Notes under the pieces: generated by a model
The model's input: only the letters and a program-made list of their open reading frames with translations
The model's database searches: none
What the model was told of the DNA's origin: nothing
Position numbers and translations under genes: made by a program
Assembly (NCBI RefSeq): GCF_001640805.2
Contig: NC_066851.1
Span: forward strand, 1,688,971-1,752,970
From: Lates calcarifer
Lineage: Eukaryota; Chordata; Actinopteri; Centropomidae
Direction: 5' to 3'
Length of the DNA stretch: 64,000 bases
Shown here: in pieces, positions 40,188-55,300 of the stretch
How the letters are laid out: every line of letters begins with the position of its first letter
How positions within the stretch are numbered: position 1 is the stretch's first letter

Positions 40188-43100
40188 GGAAAAGAAATGA
40201 AAGAAATCCATATGAAAGCCACATGAATACTGCATAAGCAATTCATGTGCCCTTAAGGAAACAATGAGTGCTGAGTAGGCTGCAATTATTTATTTATTTG
40301 CTGCATGAATTACTTTAGAGTGTACTATAGCTTTAAATATGATTAATAAAAGAGAGACATTTTAGAGTATTTCACTTTTCATAAAACTAGGGCAAGGCTG
40401 CTGTCCGTTCACAGTCCAAACAAGTTTAAAAGTTTCCATTGGGAGAGAGTTCCAGAGGGTGGGGGCTTCTCTATCCCCAAAGGACCACATTTTGGTGTAG
40501 GGAATAGACAGAAGGCCTGAGTCAGAGGACCGCAGGTTCCATGAAGGGGTATGCTGGTGGAGGAGGTCCAAAGGCTACTGTGGAGTGATTTATAGACAAG
40601 CAGGAGGAGTTTGTAAATCATGCCGTACTTAACCGGTGAGTGAGGGTGAGTCAGTGGAAGATATCTGCCAGTTATTTCTGTAAGTCATCTTACAACAACT
40701 TGTACAGCTGTGTCAGTCTCATTCACACCTGTGCCATTGTTGTGGCTACTTTTCTGTCTTTATTTAGACAAATGCAAAACTAGGGAATTACACAATTTTA
40801 CAGTTTGATATGGTGTACTATTTAACATTTTCCATGCAGTTTAATACAGGTCATAATATAATTGACCACATACTGGCTCTCTTCAACTTGCTGCCCACTG
40901 CTCCATTTTCACACTCACTGAGCACTTTATTAGGAACACCTGGACAAACTGGACATTTGAAGAGTGGAAATCCATAGCCTAGTCTGTTGGATCTGGATTT
41001 CTGCTGAGGAATGCAGATGGTAGCATCAGAATTTGGTGTCATGGTCCCAACTTTCCTGACAATAATTCAGGCTGTTGGTGGTGTAATGGTGTGGTGAATG
41101 TTTTTTTTTTTGGCACTCCAAAGGTCAATGTATCATGGTTTCCATGTTTCAGTCTCTCTGGTTATTGTTGCTGCCCATGTTCATCCCTTTATGGCCACAG
41201 TTCACCATCTTCTAATGGCTACTTCCAGCAGGATAACGCTCCATGTCACAAAGCAGAAGTCGTCTCAAACTTTTTTCATGAACATGACAGTGAGTTCAAC
41301 AGCCTCCCAGGTCCCTTTAACCTATAGAACCTTTGGCAATGGGTATGAAGGTGGGATCCATGCAGACTTGAGGCTGGTTTGAGAGCAGAGAGAGGCCCTA
41401 CCCAGTATAGTGCTCCTAATAACGTGCTTTCTGAGTGTATGTACTGTCAGTGTGAGTAGCTATGTTTGCAATTCAGAGCAAGTCCAGTTTTACTGTGTTG
41501 TCTCGATGACGTCTGCTTTCATGTTTAATAATTCTCTCAGATGTTTGTGATCCTGAAAGCTTCTTCTTGATGAGGCACCCTCCCCTCCACACAGGAAGCA
41601 TTTTTCTTCAAAAGACAGACTTTCAGATTTCTGCTGTAGAAGATAATCCAATTGGTGACCACAGTTGCTCCCCCCTTTAAAAGAAATAATAGCTTCTGCC
41701 AAGTGCAAGCAAATGATCACAACAGTGCTTGACAAATAGCCAATCAAATAGCAGTGAGGCAACACACAGTAAGCCCCACCTGGCATCAAATTTGTGCCAT
41801 CCACTTTCATTGCCAAAAGCTGTGGGCATGTGTATTATTGTTTTCCCACTTGACATTGTGAGCATGGGTTTATCCCCACATAGAGACCTTTCCAGTCAAA
41901 TTAATTAAACACATAATTTTTAAATTATTCTATCAGCAACTTAAAAGTAGAATAATGATACTGAGGATTCGTTTATGTCATGTAATAATCCAGAATGATA
42001 TTAATTACTGGGATATTTAATCTTGATCTAGTGAATAGTGCTTTGACAAAACTATCGTGAAGTCCACTTACAGCCTTTTCTGAAGCTTTTCCAACCAACA
42101 TATCAAGACAAATCATTTTGACTGGAGGGGTGTATGGCGTCACATAAAATATCTGTGGGGAACATCAATGAGAGGAGTCTAGACAAGAGACTGAATGAAG
42201 AGCAGTCAATGGACAACTGGACAAAGATCAAGAAGGACATTCACATGTGACACTAGAGCTATCTTTGAACAGAGGTGGGAGTCCCCCACCCCCACCCCTC
42301 CCCCAGTACAGACACCAGTCATCATGCAATCACAGTTTTCAGGGGTGAACAACTGAACTGAGTCAATTATAACTGAGTCAACAGCTCCATTCACTGATGA
42401 AAGCTCTCCAAAAGCTAGTCTGTAGATCTTGAATTAATAGTAATGATATGATAGGTCTAGTCATTAGTCACTAAATACAGCAAATTAGCGTTATTTGGAT
42501 TAGAATTATTTTCACTCCCTGTTGCCAAACAGCACTGCTTGGCTGTTCTGGAGGTGGAGGCAACACAGTCAGGAGGTGGGGAGAGTCCCCAGATGGAGAT
42601 TAAGCCTGCTCTTGGACCCTTCTCGAATTTTACAAAAAACAAGATTATGCACATCATTATTTTAAGACTCTTTATTGAGGAAACAGATCATGACAGGTGG
42701 CTCTTTTCTCTGACAGATGACCTGGCATGACTAAGGTGTAGGTGACCTATATTCCATACACACACACACACACACCGACACAGTAACCTCAGAGAACATG
42801 TCAGGGGTGACTGTTGTCACCTGAAACATTTCCACACATATGGCAGCTCAGCTCGGGCTGAAGCTGCTGAAATAACAACTTCATGTGGTTTTGCTTTCCT
42901 TTCTCCTCTGGCCGTCCCTCAACATACTGAATACACATGCATACTACACATTCTTATATAATGTGTATAGTATCTACCAACATATTTACATAAACTGCAA
43001 GTACATGTGTATGGAAAAACATTTGCATATATTTACTGTGACTTTATCAGATAATTGCTGTGTGCTGATGAACAGCTGCCATCAGCTGATCAGCTACAGA

Positions 43101-43646
43101 TTCTTCACTTCATCTCCTCTGGCTCTGTCCTAACAGCAGGATGTAAAAGGCATCTAAAAAGTCAACCTTTATTTCCATTAATTCATCCATATTTCACTTT
43201 TTGGGTGGAACTAAATGCCACAGTGCAGGAGATCTGGGGGTGGTGCTCTGTTTTGAATGAGAAATATGATTTTTAAACAGTCTGTAATTCAGCCACCCTC
43301 ATAGTCAACACAGAGACAACACTAAATGGTGAGGCAATTGGTAAAATTTGCCCTCAGGGAGTCCATTTGGGAAATGTCATGGACATAAAGGCTTTTTACT
43401 CAGCCTGAGATTGCACACTCACCTGTGTAAAGACCTAGTCACAGATAGTGCTACGGCCTGTGTCGACTCGCTCAAAGTCATTAAATGCCTCAGAGAAGTG
43501 GCACTGAGGAACGTTGGGAAAACCTGAAGAGGAGCAAGTCCAACAATCCGATGAGTAACAATGGAGGGCGTTACCAGTGACAGAGGCCTCGGACACCCAT
43601 CACTAAGAATGAAACAAAAGTTGAGAAAAAGGAGGGAGCAAATAAC

Positions 43647-43678
<32 letters not shown>

Positions 43679-46600
43679 TTGTGGTTCAAAGTTAAAGCTA
43701 ATTTACAACTGTACTGCCAATAACTGTAAGCTAGCAAGACATTGAGGCACATACTGGATGTAAGAGAGTTCCAGTTCCAGTTTTAGCTCTTTGTGTCATT
43801 TCACACTGGTCTCTCTCTTTTGTCCTTTCATTTATATAATGTTAAATTCATGAAAAATTTTCACTCAAGTTGAATTTGCGCAGACATGATTTCACCTTAG
43901 TTTGCACTGCCCTTTCCACTGACTTGTATGCAATCATTCTGTTTGGACACATCATTTAGTGTGTTAGCAAGTTCAATTATTTATAACTTAGTAATAAAAA
44001 ACACATTCATTCATTCAGGGATAACCAGTGTGATTATTCATCCTCAGGGGGACATGAATGTCCAAGCCGAATTTCATGAAAATCCATCCAACAGCTGTCA
44101 AGACTCTTCACTAAAATAATCACAAATATGAACATCATGGTGGCACTAAGATGAAAAGTCAGCAGATCACAAGTAGGCTTCATCCTCAGGGGGCCATGAA
44201 TAGTTGTACAAAATTTCACTGCAATCCAATCAGTTGTTGTTGAACTATTTCAGTTTCAGCCAATATGGTGGACTGAACAACCAAGACTGCCATCCACAGA
44301 GCCATGCCACCAGTATGTGTATTGTTGTTTTTTCGCTATTACAAGTTCCATTTTCTTTTAATTATTGTGATCAGCACAAGTTCTCCAGATGGTTTCTTAA
44401 AATATTTTGCAGAGCGTCCTGCAGTAATTTGTCTGTGGGCCCATTGATCTGTTTTGTCAGAAGGTTTGGAATAGATACAAACAGCCCCTCCAGCATGGAC
44501 GAAATAAAGTTTAGTTTCTTCTAAACTGTGCCATTATAATATTGTCATATTGTTTCACTGATACAGCGTGATAATGTGCTGTCAAGATGTGATTTACTAT
44601 GTTGTAAGTCCGTTATGAAAGTGTGTTTTATTGGCTTAATTGCAAAAACACAACGTACATTGTTTTAACAAGAGAATCACATTGAGGATCGTATTGCGAC
44701 AGGTGCAGCAGACCTCTCTCAAAATGTAATGAAAAAAAAAATCTGTCACTGAATTCTGTCTACAATATTTTAATTGTTGATTAAAAGAATCCATAAAAAA
44801 GCTTTCTCTGGCCACGAGGCTGAACTCAGCTTTTTTTGTTTTCTCACACCTGGCAGTCACTGTATGAAATGATTGTATATAGGTTGTGTTACCAGTTTTG
44901 ATCATTCTGACATCAAAAAGGTGTTGGGGGAGACAGGGGTTTCCAAAGTTCCCATCCCTCAAGCAGCTCTGATGAAGCATTGGCAGCTTTAAGGACAGAA
45001 ACCGAAAGACAGAACTTTATCATCCAGTAAAAGGGGAAAAAAAAAAGACAAGATGCAACATAATCTTCTGCAGCCAGAGTGTTAAGGGGTGTTAACCTGT
45101 TTTGATTCAGGGTGTAAAGTTATAAATGTGTGAAGATCAGTTAAACAGAATTAAAGCAGCACTGGCTTGGGAGAGCATGGCCAGGGGTCTCTGCGGTGGT
45201 CTCTCCAGATAATCAGCTGCCCAGGGCCCTCCATAATCACATGGAGGAATGTTAGCTTTCACACACCGCTGCTAAAGAAAGGGATTAGAAAGTCACACAG
45301 CCTGATAAATACAGGGTAAGGATAGAGATGAGCAAGAGAGAGAGAGAGAGTGGTAGTAGGTGTGTGTACCGGTGGGGGAGCAAAATAGAGGCATTCACAT
45401 GTCCTTTCAGTTCCTAGCATGCGAGACCAGACCCTGACTGTCCTGGAGTCCCTTTCAGATCAGATCTCTCTCTAGTTTTATTTATGTATTTGTTTATTCA
45501 TTCATTCATGACAGGTTTGGGTGAATGATCTCAGAAATAGTCATCGAAGTCATAAAAAACTTCTACCCCACGGCCTCACGGTGCATAATAACCCCAGGTT
45601 CACTGTGTGTGGGGTTTGTTGTCATCTGATTGTCTAATTTGTTCATGGCTTCTAAATTATTATGTTTCCTGAAATCATTATTGACCAGGGCATTAAATCC
45701 AGACGCAGCATGATTACTTTGTCTTGTAGAAGGGCCCAGTGTCAAAAATGATTATTTAAGTTACATTATTGTGCCAACGTGGAGTATATTCAATAGGAAA
45801 CCTGTTTCATTTGTTTACTGACATTAGTCTATATTTTCTTATTGTCAGTATCAGCAGTGTGTTAGGATTTTTCCACTCTACAGACTTCTCTGCTCTGGTT
45901 CTGGTTCTCAAGCCCATTAGTTCCTACAGATGATCAGTAACCTCTGCTCACTGTATTTTTTTTTTGTCAAACAGGGGCTCATGGGTCACTTGGAGTCCCC
46001 TAAGGACCCAAAGTGGCAGCCATGATTAGGACTGATTGATAACACTGTGAAATCACTAAGCAAAATATTTGAAATACTTCTGGTCATGCAGAGATAAATC
46101 TCCTCACTACAGTCACACCTGAGTTATTTTCATTGTCTGTGTCTCATTCGGGTCTTTACCTGTAATTGTACCAGGTTTGGACTTGGTTTCAGATTAACAT
46201 GACTCAGGCTCGCGCAAAGGAGGAAGAACATTTCTGACGAGTAGTTTACACTGTCTGTGCCACTTGTTTGGAATTATCATTAAAAGGAAATCAAATAAAA
46301 ATTAAGCCAAATTAAAGCATTTGAAATGGAATTGGATTCACTGCCCACAGCATGTTTCATTCCAGGGTTCATTCATGAAAAGAATAATGCAGGATTTTCT
46401 GCACTGAAAATCACTTTTTTTTTTTTTTTTTTTTAATTCACTTGGTCCCAAACACAATACTGTTCTGCACACTGATCATTGACCAGGCATCCAAAACCAG
46501 CAGTGATTAACTAGAGACTACACAGCACTGTTTTAGTCACCTTCAGCAGCTGCTGTCAGTGAACTGTGACCAACGTTTGAATATTTGTCTGTTGAAGACA

Positions 46601-49600
46601 TTTTGCTGATTTCCATTAAAATATCAATATTTATCAATTATCTTGTCTTGATTTATCACTTTCCCTACATTCCAGCTGCTGCGGATACGTTTAAATGCTA
46701 GACCTGTCTGACTTATTCCCTGAACATCTGCCGATAAAGTCAAGTTTATGTATAAAGTCATGAACCAAACTGCAGTACCAAAACAGCAATTCAACAAAAG
46801 ACAAAGCGTACTCACAAAATCAGGCTCTAATGGTTATTAAAGATCGACTGAATCTGCATCACGTAAGATATAAATCCTACTCAAATACACTAAAAGGAGC
46901 AAAAGTAATTTGCTGCAAGTGTGTGCATGCTTGTTTTTTTAATTTATATATTCAGGGTCAGAAAATATTTTATGTTTTATTCACTCAGCAGTTGTGGAGT
47001 GTCTCATTTTCAGCCTCTGTTTTCACTCCTGTGACCTTTATTTTGACTCGTTCAGTTTTTTTTTTTTTTTTTTTGGAATTGTCTCTTTCTCTCCCAGTAG
47101 ACCTCCTCAATATAATTATCAAATCATAACTTCCTAAATATGTTGATGTTGTAATTACCAAAAAACACCCCATCATGTACTGTAGAAGGCAGCCATGAAG
47201 GCAGATAACAATGCATGTGTATGTTAAAACTGAGCGTGGCACCACCTCCCACCCTTTAAACACCAGGCGTCATTTCCATAATTGTTGTAATGAATACCTC
47301 AGCTCTGGAATATAACACCATTATTTTTTGGATTTTCATAGGCCCGTGTGAAATCTGTTTGTAGTGCATGTGACACCACTGTGCAAAATGAATTTAATTT
47401 TTAGGATTTTAGGATTAAATAAGGTGCAAAATAACAAGAAAATAATACAAGTGACATTTTTTCATACCTTGCAAATTACATTTTAATGCACTTTATCTTT
47501 ATTTGCTCAATGAGAAATTTCCTAAATGTAATTTTATTGTATTTGCATTTACATTAATGTGTTTATCTCCTCTTTAAAGATATTTTTTGGGAGTCTGTTG
47601 TACTCCCTGCATTGTCAAACCTCCACAGTCAAACGCCTTAAATACAACAACATAGCTTTGTTTCTCACTGATGAACATGAAAACATATTCTCTCATCTCA
47701 CACACACACATACGCATAACTTCAAAGAGCAGATATTTGGTATACAACAGTGACACCTTCAGTTGGAGTGATGGAAGGCTGCAGACAGAGCGGAGGACAG
47801 AGACATGGAGGAGAACAATAGAAAAGCATCCTAAAGCAGCTCAGTGTGTCTGTCGATGGAGGAAACGCTTGTAATTAGTGCCATTTATAGAGATAGAAAA
47901 AGGCTCTGTGAATATGCTCAAAGTGCATTCATTAACATTTACTCAGTGTTATTTCATGTCTGCTGAATGACAGATTGAATCCTCAGTTTGATGTACAGTA
48001 AGTTTTCTGACACAGGAAAGCAGCTGAATGACTTTACGTACAGGCCGTGAGAATGAGTGGGGGCATGAAAGTGAAAGCATTTAACAGCATCAACCATTCT
48101 CTGGTGAAGGTGGAATGCATCGCCTCCTCTTTACAGAGCAGGGTAAAGAGAGGTCCACAGCACCTGGTACCATCAAATCCCCTGTCAGACCTCTATGTTT
48201 TCTTCAACTGAAATCTTAATTTAGCCATTTTCAGACTGTGTTTTATTTAGTAGGGTTTTTTTGTATTTAGACATTTCTGTTTTAATTACAATAATCTATT
48301 TATTTTCTGTGTGAATATATCTAAAGGTAATCTGCTACACAAGCACACGTTGAGAAACTGCAGACATCATACTCTAAGTCATTCAAATATTCATTTATTT
48401 GTTTTTATTTTATTTTATTTTTTTACCGTATCCCCAGTCTATGCCTCTCACTCCAACACAGCTACCCAGTGTATGATTTCACTGATTTAGGACTCGATGT
48501 GATGTTCATGGCAAATTATGTCACTCTGGTGACAGGGAAAAAGAATATTCTACTAAAAATTCAGACGTGGTTTGTATCTGTTCAGACAGCATTATCTGTT
48601 CATATCTGAATAATGTATTTGTATTCAGTTGCATAATGCACAGGTTTTTCCACAAGGAAATCTAAATACAAACACTGCATGCATGTTCAAGCACACAAGT
48701 AAAGCCACAGCAATCTATACACGTGCACACATTTGTAGATTAACAGTGTTTGTGGAGGATTTGAAGGATGACCTTTCTGTATGCATACATACACACACAC
48801 TGTACATGCAAGCTGTAGTATATAAGTTCAGACAGTATTTACCATTTTCTTTCTTTCCTCTTTTTTTTTTTAGTAAAAACACATTCCTCAAAGAATCTGT
48901 TAAAAAACATTGGTCCTGAAAATGAAAATGAAAAAAAAAAAAAAAAGGAATTGCAAATGACTTCTTCCACAAAAAGGTCAAATGTTAGGAAATCACAGCT
49001 TTGAACAAGGACTCATTTACAGTGACTGACAGATTCCAAACTTCTGAGAAACACAGTAAATATGGTTTCTTGCCTTAAATTTGATTTAAATTTGTGCAGT
49101 CTATGGCGCTGCTGAGCTGCCCTGTCAGTGAACTGAGCCCTCTGGTAGCACTTTGTTTTAACCGTTCCTATTTGATGTTTTAACAGTTAATTAATGAGAG
49201 TCTCAACATTAGGCTAATGTTAGTATTCGGGGTTGTTATGGGAGTTTCATTTACAACTGGTATCATCCAGCACTGTGACCTCAAAGCTCTGTAAATGTAC
49301 ACAAAATAGTCGACTGCCTTTGTTTTTTTTGTTTTTTTTTCCTTTGAGTAAAACGCTGACCAAAACCTTTAACTATCTTTAACCTCAAATCTGGGAGACA
49401 ATTTCTATTATTTAAGAAAGAAAACTGTAAAACAGAATCCTCCTTTTCTGCAGAATTCTGTTTAAAATGTGTGTGTTTTTTTAGGGCATGTGCAGACATA
49501 AAGTCACTTGACAAAATCCTATCGCTTCATCTTTCGCTTTAAATTCTTAAAAAAAAATGTAATATATAAATTAGTATGATATTTAAAGACTTTGCCCCTT

Positions 49601-50946
49601 TGACAAAAGTCAAAATCAGAGAAAACACAGACAGAATCATTGTTTTCATGTAGGAAATTCATAACTTAAGACACCTCCAAATTTAAAGCACTTGCATTGT
49701 TGATCAGCCTCAACAATATGACTAAAAAAAAAAAAAGACACAATACACCACTCGCATAATACTTGAAACTGGCATCTGAGATGTCATTTACATATATTAG
49801 CATATAAAGTAATTGGCACAGATGCCAAGGAAGCAGCCGCAAACAGATTAATTGTCATCGAGCAGTCGTGGTGACATAGTTAAAAATGAGCTCCTTTTAA
49901 GGCACCAATTATCAGAGAATTTCCAAAGTAACCTTTTTTCATCAGCGATTCCCTTCCCCACTGTTGTCGCCTCACACACGCACACACACAGTAGAAGACA
50001 GACAAGTAATATGCATAGTATCAGCATCCTAAATGTATAAATATTGTAAATAGCTGTCTGTCGTCTTTCAAGTTGTGGCTTTGAAATCAGGCCACGCTGC
50101 ATCCCGCTCTGAAAACGAGCACATGTGCCTTTGTTTAGCTCGAGACGAGAACAAACGGCAAATTCTCACACACACTCATTGTGCGAATACGTAATGAATT
50201 TTCACAGATAGAAATAAGAATGCCTCTGCTGGGGCTTCCATATGCTGTTTCCTTCTTTTCTTCCTTTTTTTTTTTTCTGAGCACATTTTAATGCTTTCTG
50301 AGCCCTGGTTTAGGCACAGGTATTGTTATGCTCTGTGCATGTGTGTGTATGCATTTGCGTGTCCCGGTGGGGAATGCACACTTGGAAACCAAATCTGGGA
50401 CTATTTTTTTTTTTGAGGGTTAAGACTTGGTTTTAGGGTTGAGGTTCAGGTTACAATTGGGTTTAGGGTTAGGGTAAGGATTAAGGTTAGGCATTTAGTT
50501 GTGATGGTTAAGGTTTGTTTAAGGGGCCAGGGAGTGCATTATGTCAATGAGTGTGTGTGTGAATATTAAAACCGATCTGCCTCTGAACCTGTGCATGTGT
50601 ATATTTGACAAAGCATCATCTTCTTCCTCATCTATCACTTTATCTCTTCTCTGGTTAAGATTCGACTCAACATTTACCATAGTGAAATACACTTCCTAAG
50701 TAGTCTGACCTTGTTGACCTTTCAGTGTGTGTTTCAGTGTAATGGTCAGTCCTGAGCCCAGCGAACAGATCAGTGCCCCGCCTCTCTCTTCCCTTCTAAT
50801 AATAATTGGAAAGCGGCTCCATTTGTAAGCTTGTCTTTGGGAATGCTGAGCTAACAAATGAGCTAGTTAAGCCACCTGCACTTCGGAGAGCTTTAAACGC
50901 TCGTTCCCAGCAGCCGCCGTGCAGCCATCTTAACTAATGTTGAGAC

Positions 50947-50997
<51 letters not shown>

Positions 50998-52272
50998 GGA
51001 GGCTGCGGTGATCCCACATGGAAACATGAAGCGTGAAGGAGGAGGCAGACTTCTCAAATCAGAACATCCCAAATGTGTTGTTGCTGTTGAAATTAGGGTT
51101 CGATATCGACCACAGCAGCAGAAAATAAGGCCCGGCATACCTGACATGCTATGTGTATTCTGCTGATTTAAATTTTCTAACAAGCTGAACTAAAAATGAA
51201 TTCAACTAGAACAGGTTTTGATTTGATTTGCCACCGTAAAGACATAATCTATGACAGAGATACTGAAACGTATGAAAGTCTCAGTACTTACTGCTCTTCT
51301 ACAGCTGTGATCTTATTGTGTTTACCTCTTTCTCTGTGCCATAGAGATCCATTGTTTCCAAAAACTATTAAAAACTCATCAGTGAGCCACACTGTTACAC
51401 TGGGTGACATGTTACACCATCCTGCTGCCCCAAAGATTCACTAGAGCACCAAATAATCCACCACTGAAGATACTTCCCAACAAATGCACTATTTCCTCTT
51501 GTTTGAGTAATACATGATAAAAACTCCAGTGACCAGCAGGAAATTTACTCAGCCTTTAAAAAAACACACACACTCACACACACACACACAAAAAAAAACT
51601 ATGTAAGAGGAGAATATATAAAGTATTAGTGAGGTTGTCAGTAATGTTGTAACACAGGCATGTACTGTTTTATGGTCCTGACACACAGAGATGCAGATCT
51701 TCTATCTATTCAATCACTGATAGACCTCAGCTTTATATGATCCGAAAATTATAGATTAGATCTTTAATGCCAGTTTGAAAAAACTATGATTTATTTATTT
51801 ATTTTTTTTTAATTTCCTGGGCAGCAAAGTGGTCACACTTTTAGACAACATTTTTAGCACTTCAGTATTGGCCTTCAAAGATATCTATCAGACCTGGTTG
51901 GATTATAATAGAAAACACACACATATACAAACACACACACACACATACCAACCAGTCAGATGGAGGCCTTGACACACGTTAGAATTTGGACATGGCAGAA
52001 AATGGAGGAGAATGTGAAGAAAGAAGTAATTGTGTGGTGACAAAAAAAGAGTTCCCATGGCACCGAGTCAGGAAAGAGTTTGGATTTTCAACACTGATGG
52101 GAGGTGTGTGTGTGTGTGTGTGTATGTGTGTGTGTGTGATTCTGTACTGCTGTTGCAGAGGCAGACACTGAAATTGTTCAAACTTACAGTGTGTTTTTGT
52201 GCATGCACGCTCCAGGACCTTTGCATTTCTACACAAATGTGATTTATATGTACATATGTGTGCATTCGCTCT

Positions 52273-52309
<37 letters not shown>

Positions 52310-55300
52310 CCCATGTGTGTTTATATTTCTTAATGACTTTCTAATTCAGGGCCAGCAGGAACCTGCCTTTATCTCTATTAGTTTAGTAGCCTGGCAAACA
52401 AAGAGAGTCTGTGGCTGTGGCACCGAGCCAGAGGAAGACTCAGCCGTAAAAGCACTTGTCCATCTGCGTCTCCTCCTCCTCCTCCTCCTCCTCCTTCTTC
52501 TCCCCCACTCTTATTCCTCCTCTCTGGGTGTGAAACGCTCTCCTCCTCTCTGTCTTGTTTCCAGGCTCAGGAGTCCGCTTACTCAATCTAGAGGTATTGA
52601 TTGTTCCAGTCACTGATCAAGTGCAAAAAAAATATGTAGTGTGGATTGGGGGAAGGAGTGTGTGTGTGTTTGTGAAATCAGTAAATTAGTTTTGCTTTGC
52701 TGAAAGCCTGGCACCTCTGTTCCATGTATTTTATTAAGGCATGACATTCCCATGAGATGTGTGGTGATTTTACACATCAAAATGTACAAGAAGGAATCAA
52801 ATACAAAAATGTTATTGATAGCAAATCAAAAAAATGGGCAAAAATAAGAGCGGATGGAACCTCCTGCACATAAGTGTGAAATGCATATAGCTCAAAACAC
52901 TGAGACTGTAAGACTGTAGGCCAAATGAGTTCTGTAGCATTCAGTAATAAGACTCAGTTGTCCTTTGTAAACACAAAAAGTATACGATTTTTTTTTTTTT
53001 TTTTAAGAAAAATATCCATAGCGATATTGGGCCCTCAACAGTACCATAATATTTAGATGCCTCTGGGCCGCCTGAATGGTTCAATCTAACCCCAGTGGTG
53101 CCCTGTTGATATGGCTACACTTAAGTATATATTTTTTTCGTTTTATGTAAGTGTGAAACTTACTTCTTGACCTTTGATAATATTTTATTTTGAAAAAATG
53201 CTTTTTGGCTGTAGTAATTACTGACAACCCTCTTTCCTCTGATTTACTCGGCTCCAGTTTCCACTGAGGTGCTGCTGCAGTAACACAGGAATACTGAACA
53301 GCAGCTCCTAATTTTTCCCTCTTGGACTCTGTTATGAAAACAGGGCCTTTAATCGCTGAAATTCCTCAGTAAGACCTGCCAGAGAACATATGTACATGCT
53401 GAGGTTATATAAGACTCGTAAAACAAAGTTACCTCATAACTGAACTGTAAGCAGTGCAGTATGTGCTGTTTTGGCCCAAAACATGACTGAACAGAATTAT
53501 AAAGGAATCTAGTCAATGAGGTTGAATTAATTAATCCTCAATGACTCATCAATTTGATAAAGTTTAAAATTAAATTTGTTTATTTAATACATGTTATGCA
53601 GTAGCCTAGAGAGTAAAAAATATTAATGAAAATAAAAAGGTGGTGTCTGGCTGGACCTCTGCTCTAGGAAGAGGTGAAGTCTCTAATTTACACTGACATA
53701 TGCATATCTGAATTTCAAACATATGTACACATTAGTTAAGGGGTGATTTTACTTGATTGTCATTATTCCAAATAGACCCATGTTTGGCCCAGCACACACA
53801 CCGTCTGTTTGCTGGTGCGTCACCCAGTGCACAGTGTGGCTCACTGGTGTGTTTTTAATAGTTTTGGACAATCACAACAACACTGGAGATCTATGTAGCA
53901 GAGAGGAATGAGATATCTCAGAGTTTGATTCAAACACAATTCTTGTCAGTGGGAGGCATTCACTGTTGTTTTTGTCTCTTCACTAAATGTGTTGACAGCA
54001 AGAAATGAGACTAACAACATCAGGCATATACACCAATCAGCCATAACATAATGACCACTGGTGGATGAAGTGAATAACATCGACCATCTCGTTATAACAC
54101 AATGTTCTGCTGGGGAACCTTTAGTCCTGACATTTATTTGGATGTTACTTTGTCACTTACCACCTGCCTAAATATCAGCACAAACCAAGCACACACCCCT
54201 CCAATGGCAACAACACTCCCCAATGTCAGGGGCCTCCCCCAGCAGGAAAATGCTCCCACCACACCACAAAAACTGCTCAGAAATGTCTCCAGGACCTGGC
54301 CTCCAGGTCAACACCTTGGGCTCTTTGTCATGTTAGTTGTGGTGTGGTGGGAACATTATCCTGCTGGGGGAGGCCCCTGACATTGGGGAGTGTTGTTGCC
54401 ATTGGAAGTAGTGTGTGCTTGGTTTGTGCTGATATTTAGGTGGGTGGTACATGACAAAGTAACATCCAAATGAATGTCAGGACCAAAGGTTCCTCAGCAG
54501 AACATTGTGTTATAACGAGATAATTGATTGATTGTTATTCACTTTATCCACCAGTGGTCATTATGTTATGGCTGATCGGTGTATATGATGAGACATAGAT
54601 GATCATGTCACAAACCAACATAACCTCTGACCTTTCATGCTTCACATAGGACAGATATGTTTCCTTTAGTTAAAGTATCCTTAGGTTCCTCTCACAGGGG
54701 GGAGGCAGCTTGTTTCTTTGCATTCACCTTGTCAGCCTCATTAAATGCCACATGCTCCTCACTGCTTCAACAGCCTCTTGCTGTATGTTGACTTTGTGGC
54801 TGTTTGTTAAAATATTCTCATGTAACGGTGCAGACAGGCTGGGGGCATTCTGACATGTAACACTGTGCCCTGCTTTATGGAAAGATGGGGGAATAGACGC
54901 TCTCACCACTGCATGGACCTCTACATGTAAGTCCAAAAAGTCCACAATCTTTGTAGGCTGGCTGGATTCTCTTCTTGTCTCTGCTTCCATTCTCTTTCTT
55001 CTCTCATTGTCCATTTGAACAGTGAGTGAGGTGTGTCCCCCCCTACCTCCCCTCAGTAGAGATATTCAGAAGTTATGGGAGGAAGTGGTGACAGATCTGC
55101 TTTTATCAGGTGCACTGACGCCATGTGACTCCAGCTATAACTGTATTGTTAGTATATGTATGAGTGTGTGTGTGTGTGTGTACATGTATGAATTGTCTTG
55201 TAAAGGCAGAAAATGTTCACACACATCACACAAATTCACCTCCCTTTGAACACACAGGCCCCCCAGGTTATTCAGTGTTAAGGTTACAGTAAGAAATGTG

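Noticed and set aside
50450..50500. Telomere fusion scar
   Set aside because: The TTAGGG words are few, imperfect and embedded in a repeat with other known words.
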